Positions 7,571 through 16,885 of a DNA stretch of 32,753 bases are shown piece after piece. A model generated the notes under the pieces. That model searched no databases. It saw only the letters and a program-made list of their open reading frames with translations, and had not been told where the DNA came from. Where the stretch lies: NCBI GenBank assembly GCA_017941355.1, contig JAGAWN010000005.1:1-32753 (forward strand). The letters run 5' to 3'. The translations under genes and the position numbers were made by a program. Positions within the stretch are counted from its first letter, which is position 1. Each line of letters begins with the position of its first letter. Origin of the DNA: Ruminiclostridium sp. Lineage in GTDB: Bacteria; Bacillota; Clostridia; Oscillospirales; Ruminococcaceae.

Positions 7571-10500
7571 TTATCTGCGCGGCTTGTTCCTATGTTCTTC
7601 AATTTCGGGTGCTTTTTCTTCGCTATCTAAGTCCTCGTCATCGGCGGCAATAACATCGTCCGGCTTGTCAACATTCAATTCAAGATTGAGTTGTTCAAGG
7701 CGCGCGGACTTCTCTGCAAGCTCTGCCGCCCTTGCGAAAGGTGTTTTGTCAGCATTCCGGGCTTCTTCGAGATTGTTTCTCGTTTCCGTAAGCCGAGCTT
7801 CCGTCTGCTCTATACGCTTCTCTATTGCAGTTTTAAAAACATTCTCGATACGCTGTACATTTCCCGTATCAGAAGCTAATTCAGCGTCCGAGGAGAAGTA
7901 TTTTTGTCCGGTCTCGCTCTGCAGGAAGAAGCGCGGGGCAGGATCCACATATTTCAGCTTTTCTATGCCGATTTTAAACCCGCCATACGAGCCTATCATT
8001 TGTGTTTCACCGTCTATGAACGCTTTTTGAACTATCGGACGCAATGCGGCTCCCGTTTTTACCCTCTCATCGAATTTCACACCGTTTATGACCATTCCCG
8101 CAAACTCATCTTTCGGCATTTTAGCCGCATTAGCTTGTTTCTGAGCAAGATCTGCTTTGGTGATTTTCAGCAATTCTTCATCAACCGAGATGTTCATCTC
8201 ATATTTCGGAATCATATCCTGCAACTTATAAAGATTGTTGTAATGCTCGGCTTCAAGCATTTTGAGCTTTGCAACATCGCCGTCAAGCTCGATCTTCTCT
8301 TTTATGCGCGGATCTCCCGAAGCTATTGCTTGCATCTCCGAGTAATTCAGCACCATTTCATCAACGTCCGAACACGTTCTTGCGGGAGTTTTACCTGTCA
8401 TCGTCTGAGAAATAAAGCGCTGTTTTGCAGTTATGATAGACAGCATATATGCGTCAAACGTACCTTCGGTAACATAATGATATATTCCGACTTCCTCAAA
8501 CTGATTACCGCGACGGAGAATTCTTCCGTTCTGCTGTTCAAGATCAGACGGCTTCCACGGAATATCCAAATGATGAAGTGCCGCAAGACGGTCTTGAATA
8601 TTCGCTCCGGTACCCATTTTTTGAGTTGAAGCAATTACAAGACGCTTTGTTCCGCTGCGGAGCTGGGAGTACATTTCGTTTCTTTCTGTCTGATTCTTTG
8701 CGTCTCCCGCAAAGCATATCTCGCTTTCAGGCATTCCGCGCTTTATAAGCTCCTGCTTGATATTATCATATACGCTCCACTTCCCCGCTTCCTCATCAGC
8801 ATGAACCGCAATATCGCAGAAAACAACTTGAACGCCCTTCTGCTCTGATGTTTCATTGTATATACGCATGATATTGTCAATGCACAGGTTTACCTTGCTG
8901 TCGGGACGATCATCGGCTTCGGGATTGATAGCTCTGCTGTCAAGTCCGAGAAGCCTTGCTTCATGCGTCACGCGAAGCATATTATCTTCCGACGGATCAA
9001 CAGACCCATTATGTATGCGTTCGGACCGAGCCGCCAATTGCTGAATATACGCTTGCTGAAACTCATCGGGCTTTGCTACTATAGTCTGCGGCTTACCGCC
9101 TATCATTTTCGGCGTAGGCAGATCAAGCATATCAGCAGTCTTTATATCGGCAAATTCTCGATACTGCTGCATAAGTTCGGGCAGATTGTTGAACTTCGCA
9201 AACCGCTTTTTCGTTCTGAATCCGTCTCCGGCGGGCTTCATTTCCAATTGAGAAACGACCTCGCCAAAGTTGCTTGCCCAATCATCGAATGTCTGTAATC
9301 CCGACTTTTGGAGCAGATCGGGACGAAGATACTTTTGCATAGTGTAGAATTCGACCATGCTGTTGCTAACAGGAGTCCCCGTTGCGAAAAGCAAGCCTTT
9401 GTATCCCGTCATTTCATTGATATACTGCGTCTTCATCAATATATCCTCTGATTTTTGTGCGGGACTGCACTGAACGCCCGAAACATTGTGCATTTTGGTC
9501 ACTACCAAGCCGTTTTTATAGTTATGGGCTTCATCAACGACCAAATAATCAAATCCGAGCTGCTCAAAGTTCAGTGCGGTATCTTTGGTTTTGCCGCCTT
9601 CCATAAGCTTCTGTATCTTCTTTTGTATCTGCTTTCTCTGTCGTTCAAGGTCTTTTACGGTCATATTGTCCCTGTTTGACTTCGCTTCATTGATACCGGC
9701 AACGATCTCATCGACCTCTCTTTGCAGGAATGACATTCGGTATTCCAAAGACATCGGTATCTTTTCAAACTGCTCATAGGACATTATAACAGCATCATAG
9801 TTTCCGGTTACACAGCGCCCGATAAACTTATTTCGGTTATCTTTGGTAAAATCCTTTTCTGTCGCCGTAAGAATGTGAGCGTTCGGATAAAGACGCTGCC
9901 ATTCGAGCGCAGTCTGCCCGACAAGGTGCTTCGGAACTACCATACAAGCCTTGTTTATCAATCCAAGCCGCTTCTTTTCCATTGTAGCCGCCACCATTTC
10001 AAACGATTTTCCTGCGCCCACAACGTGCGCCAACAGCGTATTGCCGCCGAGTTTCGCTCTCATTACTGCATCTTTCTGATGTGGCTTCAACTCAATGTCA
10101 GGCGACATTCCAGGGAAACTTTGCTTTGAGCCGTCATATTCCCTGCCCCGGATGGAATTGAATAGCACATTGTAACGCTCGACATATTTCTCACGCCTTT
10201 CGGGAGTTGCAAATATCCACTTTTGAAAAGCGTCTTTCATCTGTCTTGCTTTCTCCTGCGCTAACTCTGTCTCCTTCTGATTGATAACATAGCGTTCCTC
10301 GCCGTTGACCATTTTCAGATCTTTCACTACAACATCACGTTTATTCAGCAGATTTTCAAATATTTTAAGGCTGTTTATCCGAGATGTTCCGGCTACAGAT
10401 GTTACACCGACATTACCGTTGAACGAGTTCTTGTTCTGCATCTTGTATTCGCCGTTTATCGTTCGTCTTAATGGTGCATACCTTGAAATTAAGTCCGACA

Positions 10501-13500
10501 TCAGTTTTGAATGTTCGGCTATGAATTGCTCATAATCTCTTACATCGACCCAGTTGACACCAATTTCAGCTTTTATATCTCCGGCTTCTATGCGTTCGGG
10601 CAACACCCCGTTCAAGGCTTCAATGTTTTTGTTTATTTTCTGCAGTATCTCCGGATTGTCAATAAATTTTGCTTTTGCAAATTCCGCTTCATTGAGCTTG
10701 TCACGGATATTTCCCGAAAGATATTCCGCGGCGTCCTCATAGGCATTATCCATATTCCCGATCTCAGCTTTCATCGGGTCAAGATATATCAGCTCAGCCT
10801 GTTCGAGTTGACTTGTAACATCTGCTTTGCTCATACCCGTCAGATTTGACATATACTCTATATCAACTCGTCCTTTAAGATCTAAACTTATCTGTAATGC
10901 TTCTTCGGGACTATCTGCGCGGCTTACCTCAATTTCCGGCTTTATTGTCCTTTTGAAAAAGATTTCAGCTTTTGTGACCTCTTTTGTTTCGGGATTTATG
11001 TTTTCAAGAGATTTAAGCAGATTATAATAATCATCTTCTGCAAACACTTTGGAATTGCTTTTATCCGATATTGTACCGTATTTTCTTACGAAACGGTCAT
11101 ATACGGTATTCAGCTCCCTCTGCCTTGCTTCCAGTTCCGCATCCGAACAGCCGTTTGTTTGAGCTGTGATCAAGTCACGGAGCGTTTCCCGCACATTTAT
11201 AAGTCCTTGAACACGTTCTGTCTGTTGCGGAGTCAATTCTATTCTTCTTAAATTATCGTTTTCACGGTAGAAGATCTCATCATTAATAGATGTAAATGTG
11301 AAATTGCGAACGTCCGAAGGGGCAGGAATAACTCCGTTGTCTGCATTTTGCTTCTCCGTTCTCCTCTGAACAGCAAACTGCGCTTTTAAATTTGAAACCG
11401 CCTTTTCAAGCTGCTCTTTTAAATCTGCTCCGGGTAATGGAGAACAAGTTTCTTCCGGTCCGAAGCGTCCTGATTTCATCTCCATTTTTCCGAGTATCAT
11501 TTCGGGGTGATCCACAAAATATTGATTTATCGTAATACCTTCAGCATTTTCGGCAGTATATACCCAATCCGGCTTTTCGACAAGGGTCTTATGACTGTTT
11601 TTCTGTAGGAAGATAATATCCGATGTGACCTCTGTGCCGACCTCATTAAAAGCACTATTCGGCAAGCGAATTGCACCTATAAGGTCAGCCTTTCCCGCAA
11701 GATACTCTCTGAACGCAGGAGACTTCTTGTCAAGTGTGCCTTTGGACGTTACAAATGCCACTATACCGCCGTCTGCTACCTTATCCAGTGATTTAGCAAA
11801 GAAATAATCGTGAATAAGGAAGTTGTGCTTGTTGTATTCAGGATCGTGCAGACTGTAGTTATCAAAAGGGATATTTCCAATAGCAACATCAAATGTATCG
11901 TTTTCGATCTTTTTCTGTTCAAATCCTGTAATGGATATATCCGCATTGGGATATAGCTGTTTGGCTATTCTTCCGCTTATGCTGTCAAGCTCTACACCTG
12001 TCAGTTTGGATTTATCTCTGATGCTGTCGGGCATTTTTCCATAGAAATTACCTGTTCCCATGGACGGATCAAGTATCTTGCCGCCATTGAAGCCGAAATT
12101 CTCCAAAGCTTTGTACATGGTATCAATAACGACCGGAGGTGTGTAGAAACTTGTCAGCACTGATGAACGAGCCGCTTCATATTCTTCGGGAGTAAGCAGA
12201 CTTTTGAGACGGGTGTACTCATCGCTCCACGCTGAATTGTTTCCTTCAAAAGCGAGTCTGATACCTCCCCAACCCGCATACTTTGACAATATTGCCTGTT
12301 CTTCGGGAGTTGCTGAACGGTTTTCGCTTTCGATTTTCTTCAATGTCAGTATTGCGGCGAAATTGTTCTCAAACCGTGCTTTCATTCCTGTCTCGTATGC
12401 AAAACTTTCGGGAATATGGTAATCTGTTGATTTGCTTTCTTCCGCTGCGGCTAAACTCTCAAAATTCTGCTGTTCATAGTTTGATGACGGATTTTGTTCT
12501 TTTGCGGCGGCTCTCTCTATTTCTTCAACATCTCTCATCACCTGTTGAATAAACGGCGACTGATCCGGCGGTGTTTCTTCCAATGATTTACGGATTTTTC
12601 CCGTATCAATATCACTGAAATCATCTTCTTCATTTCTGCTATGCTCATCTTGAGCAACACCAAGAGCTTGTATATCAAGCTGTCTCTGTTGTTCCAAGCG
12701 GTCAGCAGTATTGTTCTGCTGAATTTGTCTGAAATAATTAATAACGCCGCCGTATCCGTCACCTATATCCTGTCGTTCGGTTATAGAAGCTCCATTAGGA
12801 AGATTGACCGTGAATTTGACTTTATCATAGCCTTTGAAACGTGAAAACTCGTCCTGCACATCGCTTTCGTACCATGCACTTCTTGAACCGTACTTTTCTA
12901 CAGCTTTTGCTTCTCCGGCGACTCTCTCATTGTCAGCTTCGGACATTATCCGGTCAAATTCATAAACAGAATATGTTTTGCCGTCCTCAAAAGCATTGCT
13001 TTCGCTCCACTCACAAGTGATTGTGATGTTTTCGTCAGCCGAAAAAGAAGAATTTGTGCTATATGTAGCACGACTATTTTTGTCCAAAGTTTTGTTCGTG
13101 AACCCTATATCTTTTGACGGTTTATTTCTTTTGTTTAAATAAAAATCTTTATCAAAACTCTTGACAATTGCAAATAAATCTGATATACTTATATGTGAGC
13201 CGTTGAGAACCGAATGGTCTAGCGATTTATTCGTGAACCCTATGTTCTTCAGCGGCTCTGTTTTTATTTCTCTTATGTTATATAATCTCTTTTGTGTATC
13301 ATGATTTATCCCATATTCTTCTACTGAAAGTTTTGCTAAATGTGGCTCATTATTTATAACACACGGGCAATATAATTTATGCATGAATGCAGTTGTAAAA
13401 GCCTTTGTGTTATTATTTTTCTCAGATAACACAGTATCCAGCAATATGCTGTTTTCAATCAACTCGTCTAAATGATACAGCAAATCAAAAGTGGAGTCGT

Positions 13501-16500
13501 TGTGAGAATTTGCATATCGAACAGAATCCTCCAATCCTCTGCGACTTACCTGTATTTCCCAATTTGTATCCGTATTTGTAAATACTCCTCTTTCGATAGT
13601 CTGATTTTTTATGTCATTACGAACTCCTTTGAAGTCTTTATTATGAGCCTCAATACGGATAATATTAACCTGCGCTTGTTCATTTTCCCGCCAATCCCCG
13701 TTCTGCGCTCTGTAATATGGTGATTTCACCCATAAGTCTTTAGTAAGACGCTCATTCCATTTTTGAGTTATTTCTATTTCCTCATCGGTGAAATTTAGAA
13801 TGCTCTTTCTCGGCTCAAGCGTTCTTAACAGATTAATGTCAGCTTCGTTAACAGATGTGTCTATGATATTTGTGCTATATGTAGCACGATTTATGTTTCT
13901 CTCGTTATCATCAAGCGAAACAAGTTCATCAAATTCAAGATTTCCGAGCGCTGCATTCATTTCTTCAAGATCGTTGAACAAGTCTTCGCGAACGATTTTG
14001 CCGTCGTATTCCGTTACTATTCGGAAACTTTCAAGGTCTGCATAAACTTCAATTTCCAATTCGGTCTGTTCGTCCGTTGTATAAGCAAGTCCTACCCTGT
14101 CCATATTGGAAAAGTTTGCGGGTTCTCCAAACTCTTTGTCGCAATACTCATTTATAAGGCGCATCGCTTTATCCATTGCGTCCTCTTTTATCACCTGTTC
14201 TTTCTCAAGAAGAAATTCGGGCATTTCGGGAAAACCGAAGCGGTCAACATAATATGCGGTTTGATTTGTTTCGTTGCCCACTACAATCACATCGCTCATC
14301 GACAATGAATGCCCGTTGTAATTATCGGGAAGCTGAAATCCGTTTAGGTTATTCCAAATTTCAGCAAGACGTTCTTCAGCCGATGTGCCTTTCAGATCGT
14401 CCCACTTTCCCTCATATACAAGGTCATAATCATCTATTGTCAGATGATCGTCTTTGTTGGACTCGAAGCTCTCAAATCGGTTATAATGATACTTGTCGCC
14501 CTCTTTAAGCTGATATATACGAAAAAAAGCAGGACTTTGTTCCTGCTCGATTGTGCTATATGTAGCACTTTTTTCTTTTTCCGCAAGGTATTTTTCCGCT
14601 TTAGGAAGATAACTGCCGAGCGTTCCGGTCTCCTCTGCTCTTATAGGGTTTATATCAACAGAAATGCCACCAATAGAGAACGGCTGCCCATGAAGTATGT
14701 TGAACAAGGCGTCCTCTTTAAGTTCAGAATTTACCTCGATAACAACATCTATATCCGAGCTTTCGTTTTCAATTCCTCGGCTGCGTGAGCCTGTCACAGC
14801 GATGTTGACAATGTTTGCTTCGATATTGTTTTCTTTGAGTACGCTTTCGGCATATTCTTTAACCGCTTTCTCAACATCTTCAGCACTGTTACCGTCAATA
14901 CTATGAAACCGCTCTTTTGTTTCTTCCTTAAATGCGGAAATTTGTATCTCCTCGTATTCTTTCCGAAAATAGTTCAGATAACTGTCAAAAAGCTCCTTAT
15001 ACGGTACATCTTTGGAATAACCTTCAAAATATCCGTAAGATAAATGCAAATGGTTTTCTCTGATTCGTTGGCTTACAGCTATGTCAGAATTGTCGTCCTT
15101 GCGAACATAGGCACGTTCGCCCCTGCCGTAAAGCGCTAAAGCAAATTCCTTTGAAACATCTTCGCCGCTGCGCATCCGGCGAATAAGCTCATACAGCTTT
15201 GTTTCTGTCAATCCATTTCCGTAAACTGCTTTATCGGACGGTTGGTGCTTGTCTATATACTCCTCATCAAAGAACCGATAGCCTAAACTTTCTATTTCAT
15301 CCCATGCAAGTGTGGACTTTGCAAGAACAGGGACTATATCAAGGTTATAAAGGTAGCTGACGTTGCTTCGATGTTTATTAAGAAGCTGTAACGTATCATC
15401 CCCATATATTAAAGAAATATAGTGATTCATTTCTTCTTCATTTGGAAATTCTTTGATCTCCGGCGAATTATCATCTTCCCATTCGCGTATAGCCATTGAT
15501 CTATAATCGAAGTCAACATCTGTACTACCGATTTCAAGTCTAACAGTAACAGGGACTCCTTGCGAAGTCCCTGTATCATTCGTTATTCTCTTACTTGCAG
15601 TACGATCTCCCGCATTATCTCTGACGAGTTTTCCATCTGCATTGTCTTGTAATACTTTGCTTTCTCCCAAAAGTTCGTCGGAACCGGATATTTTTTCTGA
15701 TACTCTTCCTCCAGTGCTATCAGCCTTTCCTGCGCTTCTTTCTCTATCAGCCGAGGAATTATCGTCCAACGAAGATTGAGCTGAAGCTCCAGTATCTTCT
15801 CCGGGTGCTGTTCCTGCATAAACTCCTGCCACCGCTGCCCGTAAATTCCTATCGGTTCCTTCATCAGCTCGATGTACTCCTTGTTCTCCGTCACGGGGAG
15901 ATCGGGATTGTAAGTCCATGTCTCCGTATCCAGTCTGTACGTTATTCCGAGCTTCTCGTCCGTCTGCGTTTCGGGAAAGTACTTGTTCGCTGTTTCGCAG
16001 AAGTACATTGTCATTCCGTTCTCTGTTTTGGTTGCGATCTCTTTCATTTCTATCACTCCTTTGGTTTTGGATCTCGTTCATCTTACGCTCAAATGTAAGC
16101 AGAACTGATTTTGCAGACATTTGAACGTATGACATAAGTTTAAGAAAATCGGACTTTGTTTTACACATATCAACGGCAGATAAATCAGCTTCTATTTCCT
16201 TATTGCCGCGATATTTATATTCACTTTCAGTTGTACAACGAGAGACAACTATCGACTTTGCCATGCTCAGCAAGGACTTCCGGAATGCGTCGCGATTTTC
16301 CGGAGTAATACCGAGAGCTGCTGCCGCATCGCCCTCTCGTTCCTGTACATATTTGAATGTGAGCTTATCTATGCAGTCGGACAGATTCTTGACAGTATCG
16401 GGAATTTCTGAATTTATTCCCTGCACGAGAGCGTCAGATACATCGCGGTTAAACCGCCATAAAGCAGGAGTACGATCACCGATTGTTTGCGAAATATCAA

Positions 16501-16771
16501 AATAACAGATCATTTTTCCGCTTGCGTCTATTACCGTCTTACTTCTTTGTCCGGCTTCCACCTGCCTTCCGATAGCTCTCCATCCGTCATATGTGGAAAT
16601 CATTGTTGCATCGTCTTTTTGAGCAAATATCTGCATTGCCCCACTTGCGGACAGCTTATAAATATTGGACGAGAAATGAAGGAATTTCTGTAATTCATTT
16701 CTATCCGAATATAATCTGTCAGAAATCTGTTGCGCAATTTGCAGAGCTTCTGTTTTTCTGCTATTGTTCAT
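7571..16771 (-). CDS. Giant ArdC-N / NTase / YodL / N6-methylase / SNF2-helicase polyvalent protein
   Basis: 3066 residues. The ATG at 16771 is chosen because AGGAGG lies six bases before it; an in-frame GTG further up lacks a site. Order of domains: ArdC-N-like ssDNA-binding (about 10-130, FAQKDDATMISTYDGWRAIGR); a disordered Arg/Asp/Ser/Gly-rich linker (235-410); a nucleotidyltransferase (GSRSRG near 662, SDIDV, third Asp in VDINPI); YodL (about 745-850, GHSLSMSDVIVV); an LPD28-like domain (870-950); an LPD3-like region (about 975-1230); LPD25-like (CEWSESNAFEDGK); an N6-adenine methylase (DPSMGTGNFYG, IGNIPF near 1634); and an SNF2 helicase with GAGKS near 2254, DEAH near 2413 and QNGRILRRGNQ near 2752, ending in coiled coil. 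Methylase-helicase fusions of this type resemble phage P1 DarB, so protection of incoming DNA is a fair inference. Three in-frame palindromes separate domains. Confidence 0.9.
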   Translation of the reverse strand: MNNSRKTEALQIAQQISDRLYSDRNELQKFLHFSSNIYKLSASGAMQIFAQKDDATMISTYDGWRAIGRQVEAGQRSKTVIDASGKMICYFDISQTIGDRTPALWRFNRDVSDALVQGINSEIPDTVKNLSDCIDKLTFKYVQEREGDAAAALGITPENRDAFRKSLLSMAKSIVVSRCTTESEYKYRGNKEIEADLSAVDMCKTKSDFLKLMSYVQMSAKSVLLTFERKMNEIQNQRSDRNERDRNQNRERNDNVLLRNSEQVLSRNADGREARNNVQTGYGDMDLQSRSPRDGEQGVHRADEGTDRNLRAAVAGVYAGTAPGEDTGASAQSSLDDNSSADRERSAGKADSTGGRVSEKISGSDELLGESKVLQDNADGKLVRDNAGDRTASKRITNDTGTSQGVPVTVRLEIGSTDVDFDYRSMAIREWEDDNSPEIKEFPNEEEMNHYISLIYGDDTLQLLNKHRSNVSYLYNLDIVPVLAKSTLAWDEIESLGYRFFDEEYIDKHQPSDKAVYGNGLTETKLYELIRRMRSGEDVSKEFALALYGRGERAYVRKDDNSDIAVSQRIRENHLHLSYGYFEGYSKDVPYKELFDSYLNYFRKEYEEIQISAFKEETKERFHSIDGNSAEDVEKAVKEYAESVLKENNIEANIVNIAVTGSRSRGIENESSDIDVVIEVNSELKEDALFNILHGQPFSIGGISVDINPIRAEETGTLGSYLPKAEKYLAEKEKSATYSTIEQEQSPAFFRIYQLKEGDKYHYNRFESFESNKDDHLTIDDYDLVYEGKWDDLKGTSAEERLAEIWNNLNGFQLPDNYNGHSLSMSDVIVVGNETNQTAYYVDRFGFPEMPEFLLEKEQVIKEDAMDKAMRLINEYCDKEFGEPANFSNMDRVGLAYTTDEQTELEIEVYADLESFRIVTEYDGKIVREDLFNDLEEMNAALGNLEFDELVSLDDNERNINRATYSTNIIDTSVNEADINLLRTLEPRKSILNFTDEEIEITQKWNERLTKDLWVKSPYYRAQNGDWRENEQAQVNIIRIEAHNKDFKGVRNDIKNQTIERGVFTNTDTNWEIQVSRRGLEDSVRYANSHNDSTFDLLYHLDELIENSILLDTVLSEKNNNTKAFTTAFMHKLYCPCVINNEPHLAKLSVEEYGINHDTQKRLYNIREIKTEPLKNIGFTNKSLDHSVLNGSHISISDLFAIVKSFDKDFYLNKRNKPSKDIGFTNKTLDKNSRATYSTNSSFSADENITITCEWSESNAFEDGKTYSVYEFDRIMSEADNERVAGEAKAVEKYGSRSAWYESDVQDEFSRFKGYDKVKFTVNLPNGASITERQDIGDGYGGVINYFRQIQQNNTADRLEQQRQLDIQALGVAQDEHSRNEEDDFSDIDTGKIRKSLEETPPDQSPFIQQVMRDVEEIERAAAKEQNPSSNYEQQNFESLAAAEESKSTDYHIPESFAYETGMKARFENNFAAILTLKKIESENRSATPEEQAILSKYAGWGGIRLAFEGNNSAWSDEYTRLKSLLTPEEYEAARSSVLTSFYTPPVVIDTMYKALENFGFNGGKILDPSMGTGNFYGKMPDSIRDKSKLTGVELDSISGRIAKQLYPNADISITGFEQKKIENDTFDVAIGNIPFDNYSLHDPEYNKHNFLIHDYFFAKSLDKVADGGIVAFVTSKGTLDKKSPAFREYLAGKADLIGAIRLPNSAFNEVGTEVTSDIIFLQKNSHKTLVEKPDWVYTAENAEGITINQYFVDHPEMILGKMEMKSGRFGPEETCSPLPGADLKEQLEKAVSNLKAQFAVQRRTEKQNADNGVIPAPSDVRNFTFTSINDEIFYRENDNLRRIELTPQQTERVQGLINVRETLRDLITAQTNGCSDAELEARQRELNTVYDRFVRKYGTISDKSNSKVFAEDDYYNLLKSLENINPETKEVTKAEIFFKRTIKPEIEVSRADSPEEALQISLDLKGRVDIEYMSNLTGMSKADVTSQLEQAELIYLDPMKAEIGNMDNAYEDAAEYLSGNIRDKLNEAEFAKAKFIDNPEILQKINKNIEALNGVLPERIEAGDIKAEIGVNWVDVRDYEQFIAEHSKLMSDLISRYAPLRRTINGEYKMQNKNSFNGNVGVTSVAGTSRINSLKIFENLLNKRDVVVKDLKMVNGEERYVINQKETELAQEKARQMKDAFQKWIFATPERREKYVERYNVLFNSIRGREYDGSKQSFPGMSPDIELKPHQKDAVMRAKLGGNTLLAHVVGAGKSFEMVAATMEKKRLGLINKACMVVPKHLVGQTALEWQRLYPNAHILTATEKDFTKDNRNKFIGRCVTGNYDAVIMSYEQFEKIPMSLEYRMSFLQREVDEIVAGINEAKSNRDNMTVKDLERQRKQIQKKIQKLMEGGKTKDTALNFEQLGFDYLVVDEAHNYKNGLVVTKMHNVSGVQCSPAQKSEDILMKTQYINEMTGYKGLLFATGTPVSNSMVEFYTMQKYLRPDLLQKSGLQTFDDWASNFGEVVSQLEMKPAGDGFRTKKRFAKFNNLPELMQQYREFADIKTADMLDLPTPKMIGGKPQTIVAKPDEFQQAYIQQLAARSERIHNGSVDPSEDNMLRVTHEARLLGLDSRAINPEADDRPDSKVNLCIDNIMRIYNETSEQKGVQVVFCDIAVHADEEAGKWSVYDNIKQELIKRGMPESEICFAGDAKNQTERNEMYSQLRSGTKRLVIASTQKMGTGANIQDRLAALHHLDIPWKPSDLEQQNGRILRRGNQFEEVGIYHYVTEGTFDAYMLSIITAKQRFISQTMTGKTPARTCSDVDEMVLNYSEMQAIASGDPRIKEKIELDGDVAKLKMLEAEHYNNLYKLQDMIPKYEMNISVDEELLKITKADLAQKQANAAKMPKDEFAGMVINGVKFDERVKTGAALRPIVQKAFIDGETQMIGSYGGFKIGIEKLKYVDPAPRFFLQSETGQKYFSSDAELASDTGNVQRIENVFKTAIEKRIEQTEARLTETRNNLEEARNADKTPFARAAELAEKSARLEQLNLELNVDKPDDVIAADDEDLDSEEKAPEIEEHRNKPRR
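13056..13071. repeat. Palindrome copy A, in frame between LPD3-like and LPD25-like domains
   Basis: GTGCTATATGTAGCAC, a perfect GTGCTA/TAGCAC inverted repeat. On the coding strand it encodes RATYSTN, directly before the LPD25-like domain of the giant protein (about residue 1237). Confidence 0.85.
13161..13266 (+). ncRNA. Plus-strand small-RNA unit, copy 3, antisense inside the giant gene
   Basis: TTGACA (13161-13166), 17-nt spacer, TATACT (13184-13189). The predicted start at about 13196-13197 coincides with GAGCCGTTGAG (13197-13207), which pairs over 11 positions with CTTCAGCGGCTC (to 13258, two G-U pairs) and is followed after two bases by TTTTT. The interior shares CGATTT and CCCTATG with the other two copies but is otherwise different. 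It lies opposite codons for the LPD3-like region. The plan (promoter, closing stem at +1, terminator, about 70 nt) is the same as in the units at 6772 and 7431. Confidence 0.5.
13872..13887. repeat. Palindrome copy B, in frame between LPD28-like and LPD3-like domains
   Basis: GTGCTATATGTAGCAC, identical to copy A. It encodes NRATYSTN near residue 965 of the giant protein, between the end of the LPD28-like domain and the next domain. Confidence 0.85.
14553..14568. repeat. Palindrome copy C, in frame between nucleotidyltransferase and YodL domains
   Basis: GTGCTATATGTAGCAC, identical to copies A and B. It encodes KSATYST near residue 738, in the linker after the nucleotidyltransferase domain and a few residues before the YodL domain. 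Confidence 0.85.
15583..16047 (-). CDS. tnpV: TnpV-family protein, nested in another frame of the giant gene
   Basis: 154 residues, read on the same strand as the giant gene but in the +1 frame. The ATG at 16047 has an ideal AAAGGAG eight bases upstream; a GTG at 16056 is too close to it. The product (LGITYRLDTETWTYNPDLP, KEPIGIYGQRWQEF, EKEAQERLIALEEEYQKK, then a C-terminal EIMREIVLQ helix) has the length and pattern of TnpV, a small transposon-associated protein of clostridial elements whose function is unknown. In the host frame this stretch encodes only a low-complexity Arg/Asp/Ser/Gly/Ala linker with no fold visible, which suggests that the TnpV frame is the constrained one. The stop at 15583 lies well inside the giant gene. 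Expression would come from the giant gene's mRNA. Confidence 0.72.
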   Translation of the reverse strand: MKEIATKTENGMTMYFCETANKYFPETQTDEKLGITYRLDTETWTYNPDLPVTENKEYIELMKEPIGIYGQRWQEFMQEQHPEKILELQLNLRWTIIPRLIEKEAQERLIALEEEYQKKYPVPTNFWEKAKYYKTMQMENSSEIMREIVLQVRE

Positions 16772-16785
16772 TACCATCCTCCTAT

Positions 16786-16814
16786 ATATTAGCACATTAA
16801 ACCGCTAAAGTCAA
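16786..16814 (-). promoter_or_regulatory. Promoter of the giant helicase gene
   Basis: On the minus strand TTGACT (16809-16814), a 17-nt spacer and TAATAT (16786-16791) with extended TGC lie just before the ribosome site AGGAGG. It sits immediately beyond the terminator of the preceding gene, so this gene begins a separate transcription unit with a very short leader. Confidence 0.75.
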
Positions 16815-16832
16815 TACTTTTTTAGAAAAAAT

Positions 16833-16879
16833 GTAAAAAAAATAGGCTCCATTACATATTTCTGAAATGTAACGGAGCC
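16833..16879 (-). terminator. Strong terminator after the metallo-hydrolase gene
   Basis: On the minus strand GGCTCCGTTACAT pairs with ATGTAATGGAGCC (16845-16879; one mismatch) and is followed by TATTTTTTTT. It closes the transfer operon that runs from the right side of the window. Confidence 0.9.
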
Positions 16880-16885
16880 ACCCTT

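Noticed and set aside
7691-12844. Many plus-strand frames opposite the giant gene
   Set aside because: No ribosome sites and no recognisable domains; they follow from the codon composition of the true minus-strand frame.
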